The translations under genes and the position numbers were made by a program. A stretch of 5,589 nucleotides of DNA from Acidobacteriota bacterium (GTDB lineage Bacteria; Acidobacteriota; UBA6911; RPQK01; JAPXNP01): the NCBI GenBank assembly GCA_030614585.1, contig JAUWTT010000307.1, positions 1 to 5,589 on the forward strand, written 5' to 3'. Below the pieces are notes generated by a model. That model had not been told where the DNA came from. It saw nothing but the letters and a program-made list of their open reading frames with translations, and did not search any database. The first letter of the stretch is position 1, and each line of letters opens with the position of its first letter. Shown here one piece after another: positions 1 through 5,565 of this stretch.

Positions 1-1
1 A

Positions 2-150
2 ACTCAGGACTCAAGCCCCAGGTCTCAAGCCCGATTACCGATAACTGATAACCGATCACCAATTACCGATTCACCGATTCACCGATTACCGATCACCGAT
101 TACCGATCACCGATGACCGATTACCGATGACCGATTACCGATTACCGATT
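2..150. repeat. Heptamer array: ACTCAGG/TCTCAAG words followed by ACCGATn units
   Basis: The stretch divides into consecutive 7-nt words. Positions 2-29 are actcagg, actcaag, ccccagg and tctcaag. Position 30 starts cccgatt, 37-64 are four degenerate words (accgata, actgata, accgatc, accaatt), and 65-150 hold twelve ACCGAT units. Ten of these have a single variable seventh base; the units at 65 and 73 carry an extra base and are 8 nt long. The words change identity but stay in 7-nt register across most of the array. The segment 107-150 is also the 3' end of rdhC. A related array in the same orientation lies at 3454-3521, sharing the exact 14-mer cccgattaccgata (30-43 and 3487-3500). The array may continue beyond the left window edge. 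Confidence 0.93.
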
Positions 151-1264
151 TGACAAAGTCCGTCACTCCCCGAACCGGGCACAGGTAGGCACACCAGGGA
201 CGTGTGATGAAAAGAGCCGCGATCAGTACGGCGGCCATCAAGAGGAACTGGCCAGTGGTCCCGGTCAGTTGAAAGAACGTCCCAAATACTTCGTGAGTCT
301 GGATTCCTGGATTCTGACTCAGCAGAGCAATGAACACAAAGATCCAAGCAAGAACTCTCGGCAACCAGCGAAGATAGTCATGAATTCGGTGAGGGACCTT
401 CCTCTTCGCTCCGCCCAAAGCACCCAGGCACTCCTGCACCGCCCCGAAAGGACAGATACTGCCGCAGTAGAAGTGCTTTCCTCTGAGCAGTAGTGGAACA
501 AAGACGATCGCCAAGAGGAGATACCAGTAAAGATGGGTCCTCCAGCCAGGCCAATAGCCGAGAAGAAATGCACCGACGTTGCCAACCGTGAGCAGTGTGG
601 TGCAGCCAAATCCAAGAACCAGAATACTCACAAACAAGGCCATCCATCGTACATGCCGTTTAAATCTAAACCTCAACCCAAACAACAACAATGAAACGAT
701 GAATAAGATAACGAGAGAAGCCTCTTTCAAGCCGAACTTCACGTGGAACCCTTCCTCTTCAGGGGGTGCAAGTCCAAATACTTCCTTCGCGATCCGATGG
801 CTGGAGTTCCTCACCGCAGTGGTCAGCGCATTCGACGAAAGCGTAGCGCCCGACACCGCATCCACACCCTCTCCTTGCAAGAATGGTGACATACAGCTCT
901 CCCCCACAAAGGACTCCGCAAACCCGTCTCTTTCCAGTTTTCCAAAAAACGGAACCGTCTCTTTGTGCTCCAGAACCGTGACACTTTGGATTCGACAGTC
1001 GACGTCGTAGACGAAGGCGGCAGTCAGAGGACCTCCATACCCGTAGCCCGAACCAATGGAGATATATCGCTTTTCAGAATGCCCTCCCTCTTTGGACTCC
1101 ATCAAGTAGATCTGATGGGAGACAGTCCCAAATTCTGTGGCTGCGGGAAATGCCTCGGTCAGGGCTGATTCAACATCGTGCTGATGCCGCTGGTACCCGA
1201 TCACCCAAGCGAGAATGAGGGACAAGAGCGTCAGAAGGGCCGCAATCGACTCAAACCTCCTCAT
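107..1264 (-). CDS. rdhC: RdhC: NosR-like membrane flavoprotein with FMN-binding domain and two CxxxCP motifs
   Basis: 385 aa from the chosen ATG. Residues 5-22 form a membrane helix. Residues about 30-165 form an FMN-binding domain with the ApbE-type flavinylation motif DAVSGAT (D135 to T141), where Thr141 is the expected site of covalent FMN. Further membrane helices lie near 182-198, 204-225, 243-260, 302-316 and 336-353, and the motifs CGSICP (C267, C271) and CAYLCP (C358, C362) match NosR/NirI/PceC proteins. In that family the flavin domain lies outside the membrane; a role in electron transfer to RdhA or in its maturation is proposed, not settled. ATG 1264 overlaps the rdhB end by 14 nt, suggesting coupled translation. 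A TTG at 1330 would lengthen the overlap to 80 nt and add residues encoded by a 9-bp repeat, so I reject it. The last 13 residues (SVIGNRSSVIGHR) and the TGA stop come from ACCGATn repeats, so the natural C-terminus has probably been replaced or extended. Confidence 0.9.
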   Translation of the reverse strand: MRRFESIAALLTLLSLILAWVIGYQRHQHDVESALTEAFPAATEFGTVSHQIYLMESKEGGHSEKRYISIGSGYGYGGPLTAAFVYDVDCRIQSVTVLEHKETVPFFGKLERDGFAESFVGESCMSPFLQGEGVDAVSGATLSSNALTTAVRNSSHRIAKEVFGLAPPEEEGFHVKFGLKEASLVILFIVSLLLFGLRFRFKRHVRWMALFVSILVLGFGCTTLLTVGNVGAFLLGYWPGWRTHLYWYLLLAIVFVPLLLRGKHFYCGSICPFGAVQECLGALGGAKRKVPHRIHDYLRWLPRVLAWIFVFIALLSQNPGIQTHEVFGTFFQLTGTTGQFLLMAAVLIAALFITRPWCAYLCPVRGVTDFVKSVIGNRSSVIGHR

Positions 1265-1607
1265 CAACCGGCCCGGAACGATCGTCAGAGGCAAGCTCAG
1301 CCCTTTCGTCACGTTCGTCACGCCCGTCAACCCGATTACTGAACCCTAGGACCCTCCAAAATCCAACTCCGACTATGACTGTAATCAGGATGAAAAGGGC
1401 TCCCCCCTTGACCGCGGCTATGGTTTCCCCCTCACCCAAACTTGTGCCAATGAAGGCCAGGCTAAAACCGAGGAGACCGAGCCACCCCACGACGAGAATC
1501 CACTTCCACAGAGGCATCGGAACGCCACGATCCTGCGTCCAGGCCCGAAGTCCCAGCAGAGCCACGCAGAACAGAATGCCTTCGACAAACCAGAAAAGAC
1601 CGCTCAA
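1251..1607 (-). CDS. rdhB: RdhB: small integral membrane anchor of reductive dehalogenase
   Basis: 118 aa with three hydrophobic segments near residues 3-20, 33-54 and 66-87, followed by a highly charged tail (91-118). The second helix leads into the loop GTSLGEGE (residues 54-61). I recall a conserved Glu-x-Glu loop in RdhB anchors, and E59-G60-E61 fits it. The expected role is to tie the exported RdhA to the outer face of the cytoplasmic membrane. The start is TTG, chosen because GGAGGG (1616-1621) sits 8 nt upstream and the first helix begins at once. The gene starts 22 nt after the rdhA stop and overlaps rdhC by 14 nt, so all three are probably co-transcribed. The tail residues VDGRDERDER are encoded by a 9-bp near-tandem repeat, making the protein somewhat longer than a typical anchor of about 90-100 aa. 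Assignment rests on topology, the loop motif and position directly after rdhA. Confidence 0.86.
   Translation of the reverse strand: MSGLFWFVEGILFCVALLGLRAWTQDRGVPMPLWKWILVVGWLGLLGFSLAFIGTSLGEGETIAAVKGGALFILITVIVGVGFWRVLGFSNRVDGRDERDERAELASDDRSGPVDEEV
1307..1333. repeat. Three 9-bp near-tandem units inside the rdhB tail
   Basis: Consecutive units cgtcacgtt, cgtcacgcc and cgtcaaccc on the plus strand, followed by gattactga. Because 9 is a multiple of 3, the repeat is read in frame in rdhB as VDG-RDE-RDE and keeps the gene open. It also creates the doubtful TTG start for rdhC at 1330. Confidence 0.6.
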
Positions 1608-1615
1608 TGAGTTAA

Positions 1616-1621
1616 CCCTCC
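1616..1621 (-). promoter_or_regulatory. Ribosome binding site of rdhB
   Basis: GGAGGG on the minus strand, 8 nt before the TTG at 1607 and just after the rdhA stop codon. It is the main reason for accepting a TTG start for rdhB. Confidence 0.8.
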
Positions 1622-1629
1622 ACTTGTTC

Positions 1630-3099
1630 CTACAGGTCTATAAAATCCTCTGTTTTCAACCACCAGGGCGGCTTCCTATATGACTCATTCTTCCCTCCCA
1701 GCAAGGGAAGATAGTAGTCCTGGGGATCGGGGGCAGGATAAAAGCTCTTCTGCATCTGAGTCAGTACCGTGTGCGACAAACCCGTCGGGTCATTGGACGT
1801 AACATTGAGTGCAGTTCTGTGAAGCCAGTTCGACTTGCGCGTGTACGGGCAAACGGCCACACAGATTCGACAGCCCAGATTCCCAAGATTGGAGAACCAG
1901 AAGCTGTGACATTTCGCTGAGTCTATTTTGTAGCGTCGGTAGCCACGAACTTCTTCCCTCTTCCCCGTCGAGATAGATCCGCTTGGACAGTTCTCAGCAC
2001 AGATTTTGCAAGTCCGGCAGAAGTCCTGCACTCCAAACTCAATCGGCTTATCGATCTTCATGGGCAGACTCGTTGTGATCACCGCGGGACGGAAATTGGA
2101 ACCCAGCTCAGGGGTGATCACCACTCCATGCCGCCCCTGCTCTCCCAGACCGGCATCGATCACAACCGGCGGAACCATAAGATCATATTCAGTACCCGGA
2201 ACGTGCGGCCTGGCAGGATATCCGAGTTGTTTGATGAAGCTGGTAAGTCTCAGTGCCACGATTCTGGTCTTCGAGTAGGCATCAGACGAAGTACCATAGT
2301 TTGGATTCGCATACATCGGATCCCATGACATCGGGGTACCGACAACAATCGCGTATTCCCAGTGCTTCGGAATCTCCAGAGGTTGTTCAGGATCAAAACC
2401 TCTTCTGCGCATCGCATGGCTGTACACCCAATCCGGATTAAGCCTTGTGATTCCAACCAGAACTGATCCGAGTTGATGAGCGATTTTTTTGATCAGGACC
2501 GCAGTTGTTTCCGGAGACTTCATCTTGAGAGGCTCCGCCGGCTCTCCGTGACTACCGCTTGGAAAGTCTGACTCCTCTGGTGGAGTGTCAACTGCGTCCG
2601 GCCACACTTCTCCCATTGCATTCGACCAGGCTTCCGCCAGGAGAAACTGGCCGCGATGCCTTTCCGCCTCTTCGCGATGGATGGGGAAGATCTCTTCTAT
2701 CAGGTGAACGTCCGTCTCCAAGTCCTCCGGAAATCGGGCATAGTACTCTTTGAGCTGGTCATCGAGACCTTCAGCACCTGTCTCTTCCTCCCACTGACGC
2801 CGCAGTCTCGAGACGCGGGAAAAGACAACCTCGGTTCTTGCGTCAACCCGTTGCGTTGGACCAACCTTTTCGTAATGAGGCACATCCACAGCAAATCGAT
2901 TCCGATCAAAGGTTTGGGCCGCCCCCTGGAAGCTCTCATTACCCGTATAAGTAGATGGATCCTTTCCTGCCTGATAGCCCAATAGGCCCAGGCCTGCACT
3001 ACCTAAGACCGTTCCGGCAAGACCTGAGGCTTTCAGAAGCTGACGTCTTGTAAGGCCCGAACTGATCTGCTCCTCATCCCGTTTTCGATCCAGAGTCAT
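1630..3099 (-). CDS. rdhA: RdhA: Tat-exported reductive dehalogenase catalytic subunit
   Basis: 489 aa, normal length for the family. The N-terminus is a Tat signal (TRRQLLK, Arg18-Arg19, hydrophobic run 24-41). The C-terminal half carries two [4Fe-4S] motifs: C361, C364, C367, C371 with Pro372, and C397, C410, C413, C417 with Pro418. The core includes DAGLGEQGRHG (315-325), ITPELGS (328-334) and GVQDFCRTC (356-364), all typical of RdhA. The family uses a corrinoid cofactor to cleave carbon-halogen bonds, usually as the terminal reductase of organohalide respiration. Counting spacing against Sulfurospirillum PceA (Tyr246, Asn272, Arg305), Tyr275 and Arg337 appear to match the catalytic Tyr and Arg, while the Asn position seems to be Thr303. 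Substrate cannot be told from sequence. The ATG is backed by GAGGT 5 nt upstream. It heads the rdhABC operon, and no regulator is adjacent. Epoxyqueuosine reductase (QueG) shares the fold but lacks a Tat signal and an RdhB partner. Confidence 0.95.
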   Translation of the reverse strand: MTLDRKRDEEQISSGLTRRQLLKASGLAGTVLGSAGLGLLGYQAGKDPSTYTGNESFQGAAQTFDRNRFAVDVPHYEKVGPTQRVDARTEVVFSRVSRLRRQWEEETGAEGLDDQLKEYYARFPEDLETDVHLIEEIFPIHREEAERHRGQFLLAEAWSNAMGEVWPDAVDTPPEESDFPSGSHGEPAEPLKMKSPETTAVLIKKIAHQLGSVLVGITRLNPDWVYSHAMRRRGFDPEQPLEIPKHWEYAIVVGTPMSWDPMYANPNYGTSSDAYSKTRIVALRLTSFIKQLGYPARPHVPGTEYDLMVPPVVIDAGLGEQGRHGVVITPELGSNFRPAVITTSLPMKIDKPIEFGVQDFCRTCKICAENCPSGSISTGKREEVRGYRRYKIDSAKCHSFWFSNLGNLGCRICVAVCPYTRKSNWLHRTALNVTSNDPTGLSHTVLTQMQKSFYPAPDPQDYYLPLLGGKNESYRKPPWWLKTEDFIDL

Positions 3100-3104
3100 A
3101 AACC

Positions 3105-3109
3105 ACCTC
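3105..3109 (-). promoter_or_regulatory. Ribosome binding site of rdhA
   Basis: GAGGT on the minus strand, 5 nt before the ATG at 3099. It fixes the start and preserves the full Tat signal. Confidence 0.8.
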
Positions 3110-3128
3110 TCATTTCGCCTGTTCTCAT

Positions 3129-3156
3129 CTTGCCGTCTTTAAGCGAATGCCGCAAG
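3129..3156. promoter_or_regulatory. Weak inverted repeat in the rdhA leader, possible operator or leader hairpin
   Basis: Outer arms cttgc (3129-3133) and gcaag (3152-3156) pair perfectly, and the interior adds a few scattered pairs around a short loop. It lies about 30-57 nt upstream of the rdhA ATG, where an operator or 5' leader structure could sit. No clear -35/-10 pair was found nearby. The five-pair arms are short enough to be chance. Confidence 0.25.
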
Positions 3157-3171
3157 GGAATTGGTCTCGTG

Positions 3172-3283
3172 GTCTTGGGTCTTGGGGGCTCCAGTTCGCA
3201 CTTCACACTTCACAGGGCTCGAGGTCTTGGGGTCCTGAGTCCTGAGTCTTGGGCAGGGAATGTCGAACGACGAACGACGAACG
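3172..3283. repeat. Mixed heptamer array with several word families in one 7-nt register
   Basis: Sixteen successive 7-nt words can be read without a phase break. Tandem pairs or triplets stand out: gtcttgg at 3172 and 3179, acttcac at 3200 and 3207, ctgagtc at 3235 and 3242, and tcgaacg/acgaacg/acgaacg at 3263-3283. The intervening words are singletons or degenerate. The gtcttgg and ctgagtc words are the reverse complement of the ACCCAAG and ACTCAGG words at the left edge of the window and at 3454-3481. Confidence 0.8.
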
Positions 3284-3291
3284 GACGGTTT

Positions 3292-3357
3292 CCTTGCGTT
3301 CTTTGCGGCTTGGCGTGAGCTAAATTCATTTCACGCAAAGGCGCCAAGACGCGAAGG
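3292..3357. repeat. Imperfect 27-bp inverted repeat with 12-nt loop
   Basis: Arms 3292-3318 and 3331-3357 match at 20 of 27 positions, around an AT-rich loop (3319-3330). The right arm contains cacgcaaaggcgccaagacg, a word I associate with a widespread intergenic repeat of environmental bacterial genomes. The structure could fold as a long hairpin in RNA or DNA; it lacks a following T-run on either side, so it is not an obvious intrinsic terminator. Confidence 0.65.
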
Positions 3358-3383
3358 GAAAATGGGTAACTAGGGAAAGTGTT

Positions 3384-3442
3384 CGAGCACGAGCATCCGC
3401 CTTCGCTCTCCGAGCTACGGCGCGACAGGCCGAGCACGAGCA
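3384..3442. repeat. CGAGCA direct repeats flanking a symmetric mini-hairpin
   Basis: The 12-mer CGAGCACGAGCA occurs at 3384-3395 and again at 3431-3442 in the same orientation. Between them, 3398-3422 folds as CGCC, 3-nt bulge, GCTC, tcc loop, GAGC, 3-nt bulge, GGCG, a fully symmetric nested stem. No reading frame of note is present. The arrangement resembles a small mobile hairpin repeat with flanking duplicates, but no function is evident. Confidence 0.55.
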
Positions 3443-3453
3443 CGGGTCAGCCT

Positions 3454-3521
3454 ACCCAAGACCCAAGACTCAAGACCCAAGACCACCCCGATTACCGATA
3501 ACCGTTTACCGATAACCTATC
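3454..3521. repeat. Second ACYCAAG plus ACCGATn heptamer array
   Basis: Words acccaag, acccaag, actcaag and acccaag run from 3454 to 3481. A 5-nt piece follows, then cccgatt, accgata, accgttt, accgata and acctatc from 3487 to 3521. The order of word families (AAG type first, ACCGAT type second) and the orientation are the same as at 2-150, so the rdhABC operon lies between two related direct arrays. This copy is shorter and more degenerate. Confidence 0.85.
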
Positions 3522-3742
3522 ACCAGCGAAACGCAAACTCCGGTTGCGCGTGCGGCAGCGGAACCCTACAGCCTCGGCCACCCACCATAGGCCTTCCATA
3601 AGAACTGAGATTAAGGCACACTGCACAGGGGACGCTATATTGATGCTTTCATTTCTCAAGCGCCGTCGGACCTTCTTCTCGAAACGAAGAGTTACTGAAA
3701 GCAGCCAACGAGATTGCTCACCCGCAGTCAGAATAGGCAAAA

Positions 3743-3747
3743 AGGGG
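3743..3747 (+). promoter_or_regulatory. Ribosome binding site of the amidohydrolase gene
   Basis: AGGGG lies 6 nt before the ATG at 3754. The in-frame ATG at 3748 directly abuts this purine run and would leave no spacer, so the second ATG is preferred. Confidence 0.7.
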
Positions 3748-3753
3748 ATGAAC

Positions 3754-5490
3754 ATGTCAGCTTCTCGATTATTGATCATTGTCTTCACTCTTGTGCATAT
3801 GGGTATTCCGGCACTTCTTGGAGCATCCGAAGCGGATCTCATTCTCACGAATGGGAAACTCGTGACGGTCGACGAAGTCTTTTCAATCCACTCTGCAATG
3901 GCAATACAGGGTGATCGAATACTGGCTGTTGGCCGCGAGGAGGACCTCGAGCAGTACCAGGGACCCAACACCCGGAGGGTTGACCTGCAGGGGAAAACCG
4001 TAATGCCCGGCTTGATCGATTCTCACACACACCCGGCGGGGGCGGCCGTCACCGAATTCGACCACGAGATCCCCCCCATGGAATCGATTGAAGATGTACT
4101 CAGCTACATTCGGTCCAGGACTGAGACTGTCGAAGACGGGGAATGGATTTGGGTCAGCCAGGTGTTCCTCACCCGACTGAAGGAACAGCGCTATCCGAGC
4201 CGGGAAGAACTCGACCGTGTAGCTCCAAACCATCCTGTTGTCTTCAGGACTGGACCCGACGCCTCAGTCAACTCCCTTGCCTTGAAGCTGAGTGGCATCG
4301 ATGAGAACTGGAAGGTGGATGATGGAGGTCCAGGTCACGCCGAGAAGAATCCATCCACAGGGAAACTCACAGGAATCCTGCGCAGCTGCACCAGGTATCT
4401 CAAGGGGAAGAACTCGGCAAGAGTCCCGTCTGGTGAGGAAAGAGCCGAGTGGGTGAAGAGGCTTCTGGCCGACTACAGCGCGGTCGGAATAACCAGCTTT
4501 GGAGAGCGGGACGCGAGCCCTGACGAAGTCGATCTCTACAAGGCGCTTCGCAGTCGGAACGAGTTGAATTCTCGCGTCTACCTTTCTCTTCATGTGGACA
4601 CTATTCAACCGATCACGGAGATTCGCCAGAGAATCAGGGAAGTCGCGGATTCGCCACTTCGTTCAGCTGATCCGATGCTTCGCCTGCGTGCCGTCAAGAC
4701 CTACCTGGATGGGGGTATGCTGACCGGAAGTGCGTACATGCTCGAGCCCTGGGGCGTCAGCAATCTCTACGGGATCCTGGATCCGGACTATCGCGGCATG
4801 CAATTCATCCCGGATGAGAAGTTGGTCGAAATCATGGCTACATGTTTTGAGAACGACGTCCAATTCATGGCTCACTCGGTGGGAGACGGCGCTGTCACTG
4901 CCTTTATCAACTCCTGCGCACAACTCCGAGGGCGCTTCAACATTCGAGAGAAACGACCCGTGATTTGCCACTCTAACTTCATGACAGAGGATGCCGTCCG
5001 GAGAGTCGCCGATATGGGTATCCTCGTGGACATTCAGCCCGCCTGGCTTTATCTCGACGGTCGGACTCTGGAACATCACTTCGGGTACGATCGCATGAGC
5101 TGGTTCCAGCCGCTGAGAGCTCTTTTCGCTGCCGGGGCCATCGCTGGTGGCGGCTCAGATCACATGCAGAAGCTGGGTTCGTTCCGGTCCATCAATTTCT
5201 ATAACCCGTGGATGGGAATGTGGGTGGCGATGACCAGAACTGCCCGCTGGCTCGACAAGCCTCTCCACCAGGAACATGCGCTATCCAGGGTCGAAGCTAT
5301 CCGCTACTACACGATCAACAACGCGTACATCCTGTTTGCTGAAAAGGAATTGGGATCGCTCGAACCTGGGAAACTGGCCGACTTCATAGTCCTGGAGGAG
5401 GACATCCTTACCTGCCCGATCGACCGCATCCGTGAAATGAAGGTGGAACAGACCTACGTGGGGGGCAGACTCGTCCACCAACGGAAATGA
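3754..5490 (+). CDS. Exported metal-dependent amidohydrolase, Amidohydro_3 (YtcJ-like) family
   Basis: 578 aa. Residues 1-24 form a Sec signal peptide (hydrophobic run LLIIVFTLVHMGIPALLG, cleavage probably near Ala24) without a lipobox. The mature protein starts with the small beta domain (DLILTNGKLVTVD) and continues into the TIM-barrel hydrolase. Candidate metal ligands are His91 and His93 (DSHTHP), Lys315 in VKTYLDGG (possible carboxylated lysine), His374 (AHSVGDGA), His406 (CHSNF) and Asp469 (GSDH). The C-terminal LEPGKLADFIVLE returns to the beta domain. The family hydrolyses C-N bonds in amides, formamides and cyclic compounds; no specific substrate can be assigned. Length is normal for the family. 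The frame is open back to a TTG at 3544, but that part has no domain and would bury the signal peptide. The gene is divergent from rdhABC and apparently monocistronic. Alternatives such as imidazolonepropionase or cytosine deaminase fit less well. Confidence 0.9.
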   Translation: MSASRLLIIVFTLVHMGIPALLGASEADLILTNGKLVTVDEVFSIHSAMAIQGDRILAVGREEDLEQYQGPNTRRVDLQGKTVMPGLIDSHTHPAGAAVTEFDHEIPPMESIEDVLSYIRSRTETVEDGEWIWVSQVFLTRLKEQRYPSREELDRVAPNHPVVFRTGPDASVNSLALKLSGIDENWKVDDGGPGHAEKNPSTGKLTGILRSCTRYLKGKNSARVPSGEERAEWVKRLLADYSAVGITSFGERDASPDEVDLYKALRSRNELNSRVYLSLHVDTIQPITEIRQRIREVADSPLRSADPMLRLRAVKTYLDGGMLTGSAYMLEPWGVSNLYGILDPDYRGMQFIPDEKLVEIMATCFENDVQFMAHSVGDGAVTAFINSCAQLRGRFNIREKRPVICHSNFMTEDAVRRVADMGILVDIQPAWLYLDGRTLEHHFGYDRMSWFQPLRALFAAGAIAGGGSDHMQKLGSFRSINFYNPWMGMWVAMTRTARWLDKPLHQEHALSRVEAIRYYTINNAYILFAEKELGSLEPGKLADFIVLEEDILTCPIDRIREMKVEQTYVGGRLVHQRK

Positions 5491-5498
5491 GACCGGGG

Positions 5499-5530
5499 GG
5501 GCTGTTGCCCAAACGAAACCGCAACAGCCC
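5499..5530 (+). terminator. Hairpin after the amidohydrolase gene
   Basis: Perfect 10-bp stem gggctgttgc / gcaacagccc around a 12-nt loop, starting 8 nt after the stop codon. No T-run follows (the next bases are aagctcg), so it is not a textbook intrinsic terminator; it may still end or protect the 3' end of the transcript. Confidence 0.6.
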
Positions 5531-5565
5531 AAGCTCGAAGCTCGAAATCCGAAGTTCGAAACAAA
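5531..5565. repeat. AAGYTCG heptamer array
   Basis: Directly after the hairpin come aagctcg, aagctcg, aaatccg, aagttcg and aaacaaa, five words in 7-nt register that decay from left to right. This is a third word family, distinct from ACCGATn and ACYCAAG, but with the same unit length. It abuts the hairpin with no gap. Confidence 0.7.

Larger units (their letters stand above)
3169..3486. repeat. Composite repeat block bounded by perfect 16-bp inverted repeats
   Basis: The left arm gtggtcttgggtcttg (3169-3184) is the exact reverse complement of the right arm caagacccaagaccac (3471-3486). Between them lie the mixed heptamer array, the 27-bp inverted repeat, the CGAGCA direct repeats with hairpin, and most of a second heptamer array. 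The 318-bp block has no gene; it could be a MITE-like unit or simply two low-complexity arrays of the same words on opposite strands. It fills most of the 654-base gap between rdhA and the amidohydrolase. Confidence 0.55.

Noticed and set aside
1..150. CRISPR-like array
   Set aside because: Units are 7 nt with a one-base variable position and no spacers; no cas gene is in the window.
1265..1330. TTG start for rdhC giving 407 aa
   Set aside because: It would overlap rdhB by 80 nt, has no well-placed ribosome binding site, and adds residues derived from a 9-bp repeat ahead of a natural ATG and membrane helix.
3100..3300. CprK-type dehalobox (TTAAT-N4-ATTAA) upstream of rdhA
   Set aside because: No such palindrome is present; only isolated AT-rich words occur.
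3130..3443. Small open frames of 60-80 codons on both strands in the rdhA to amidohydrolase gap
   Set aside because: They run through repeat words, resemble no protein family, and lack convincing ribosome binding sites.
3611..3641. Promoter for the amidohydrolase (ttaagg ... tatatt)
   Set aside because: The -10-like tatatt at 3636-3641 is plausible, but the spacing to ttaagg is 19 nt and the -35 match is poor.
3544..3753. N-terminal extension of the amidohydrolase from TTG 3544
   Set aside because: The extension matches no domain, would place a signal peptide in the interior, and a good ribosome binding site precedes ATG 3754.
4264..5079. Minus-strand open frames of 114-138 codons opposite the amidohydrolase
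   Set aside because: They lie wholly within a clear gene on the other strand and their peptides show no domain features.
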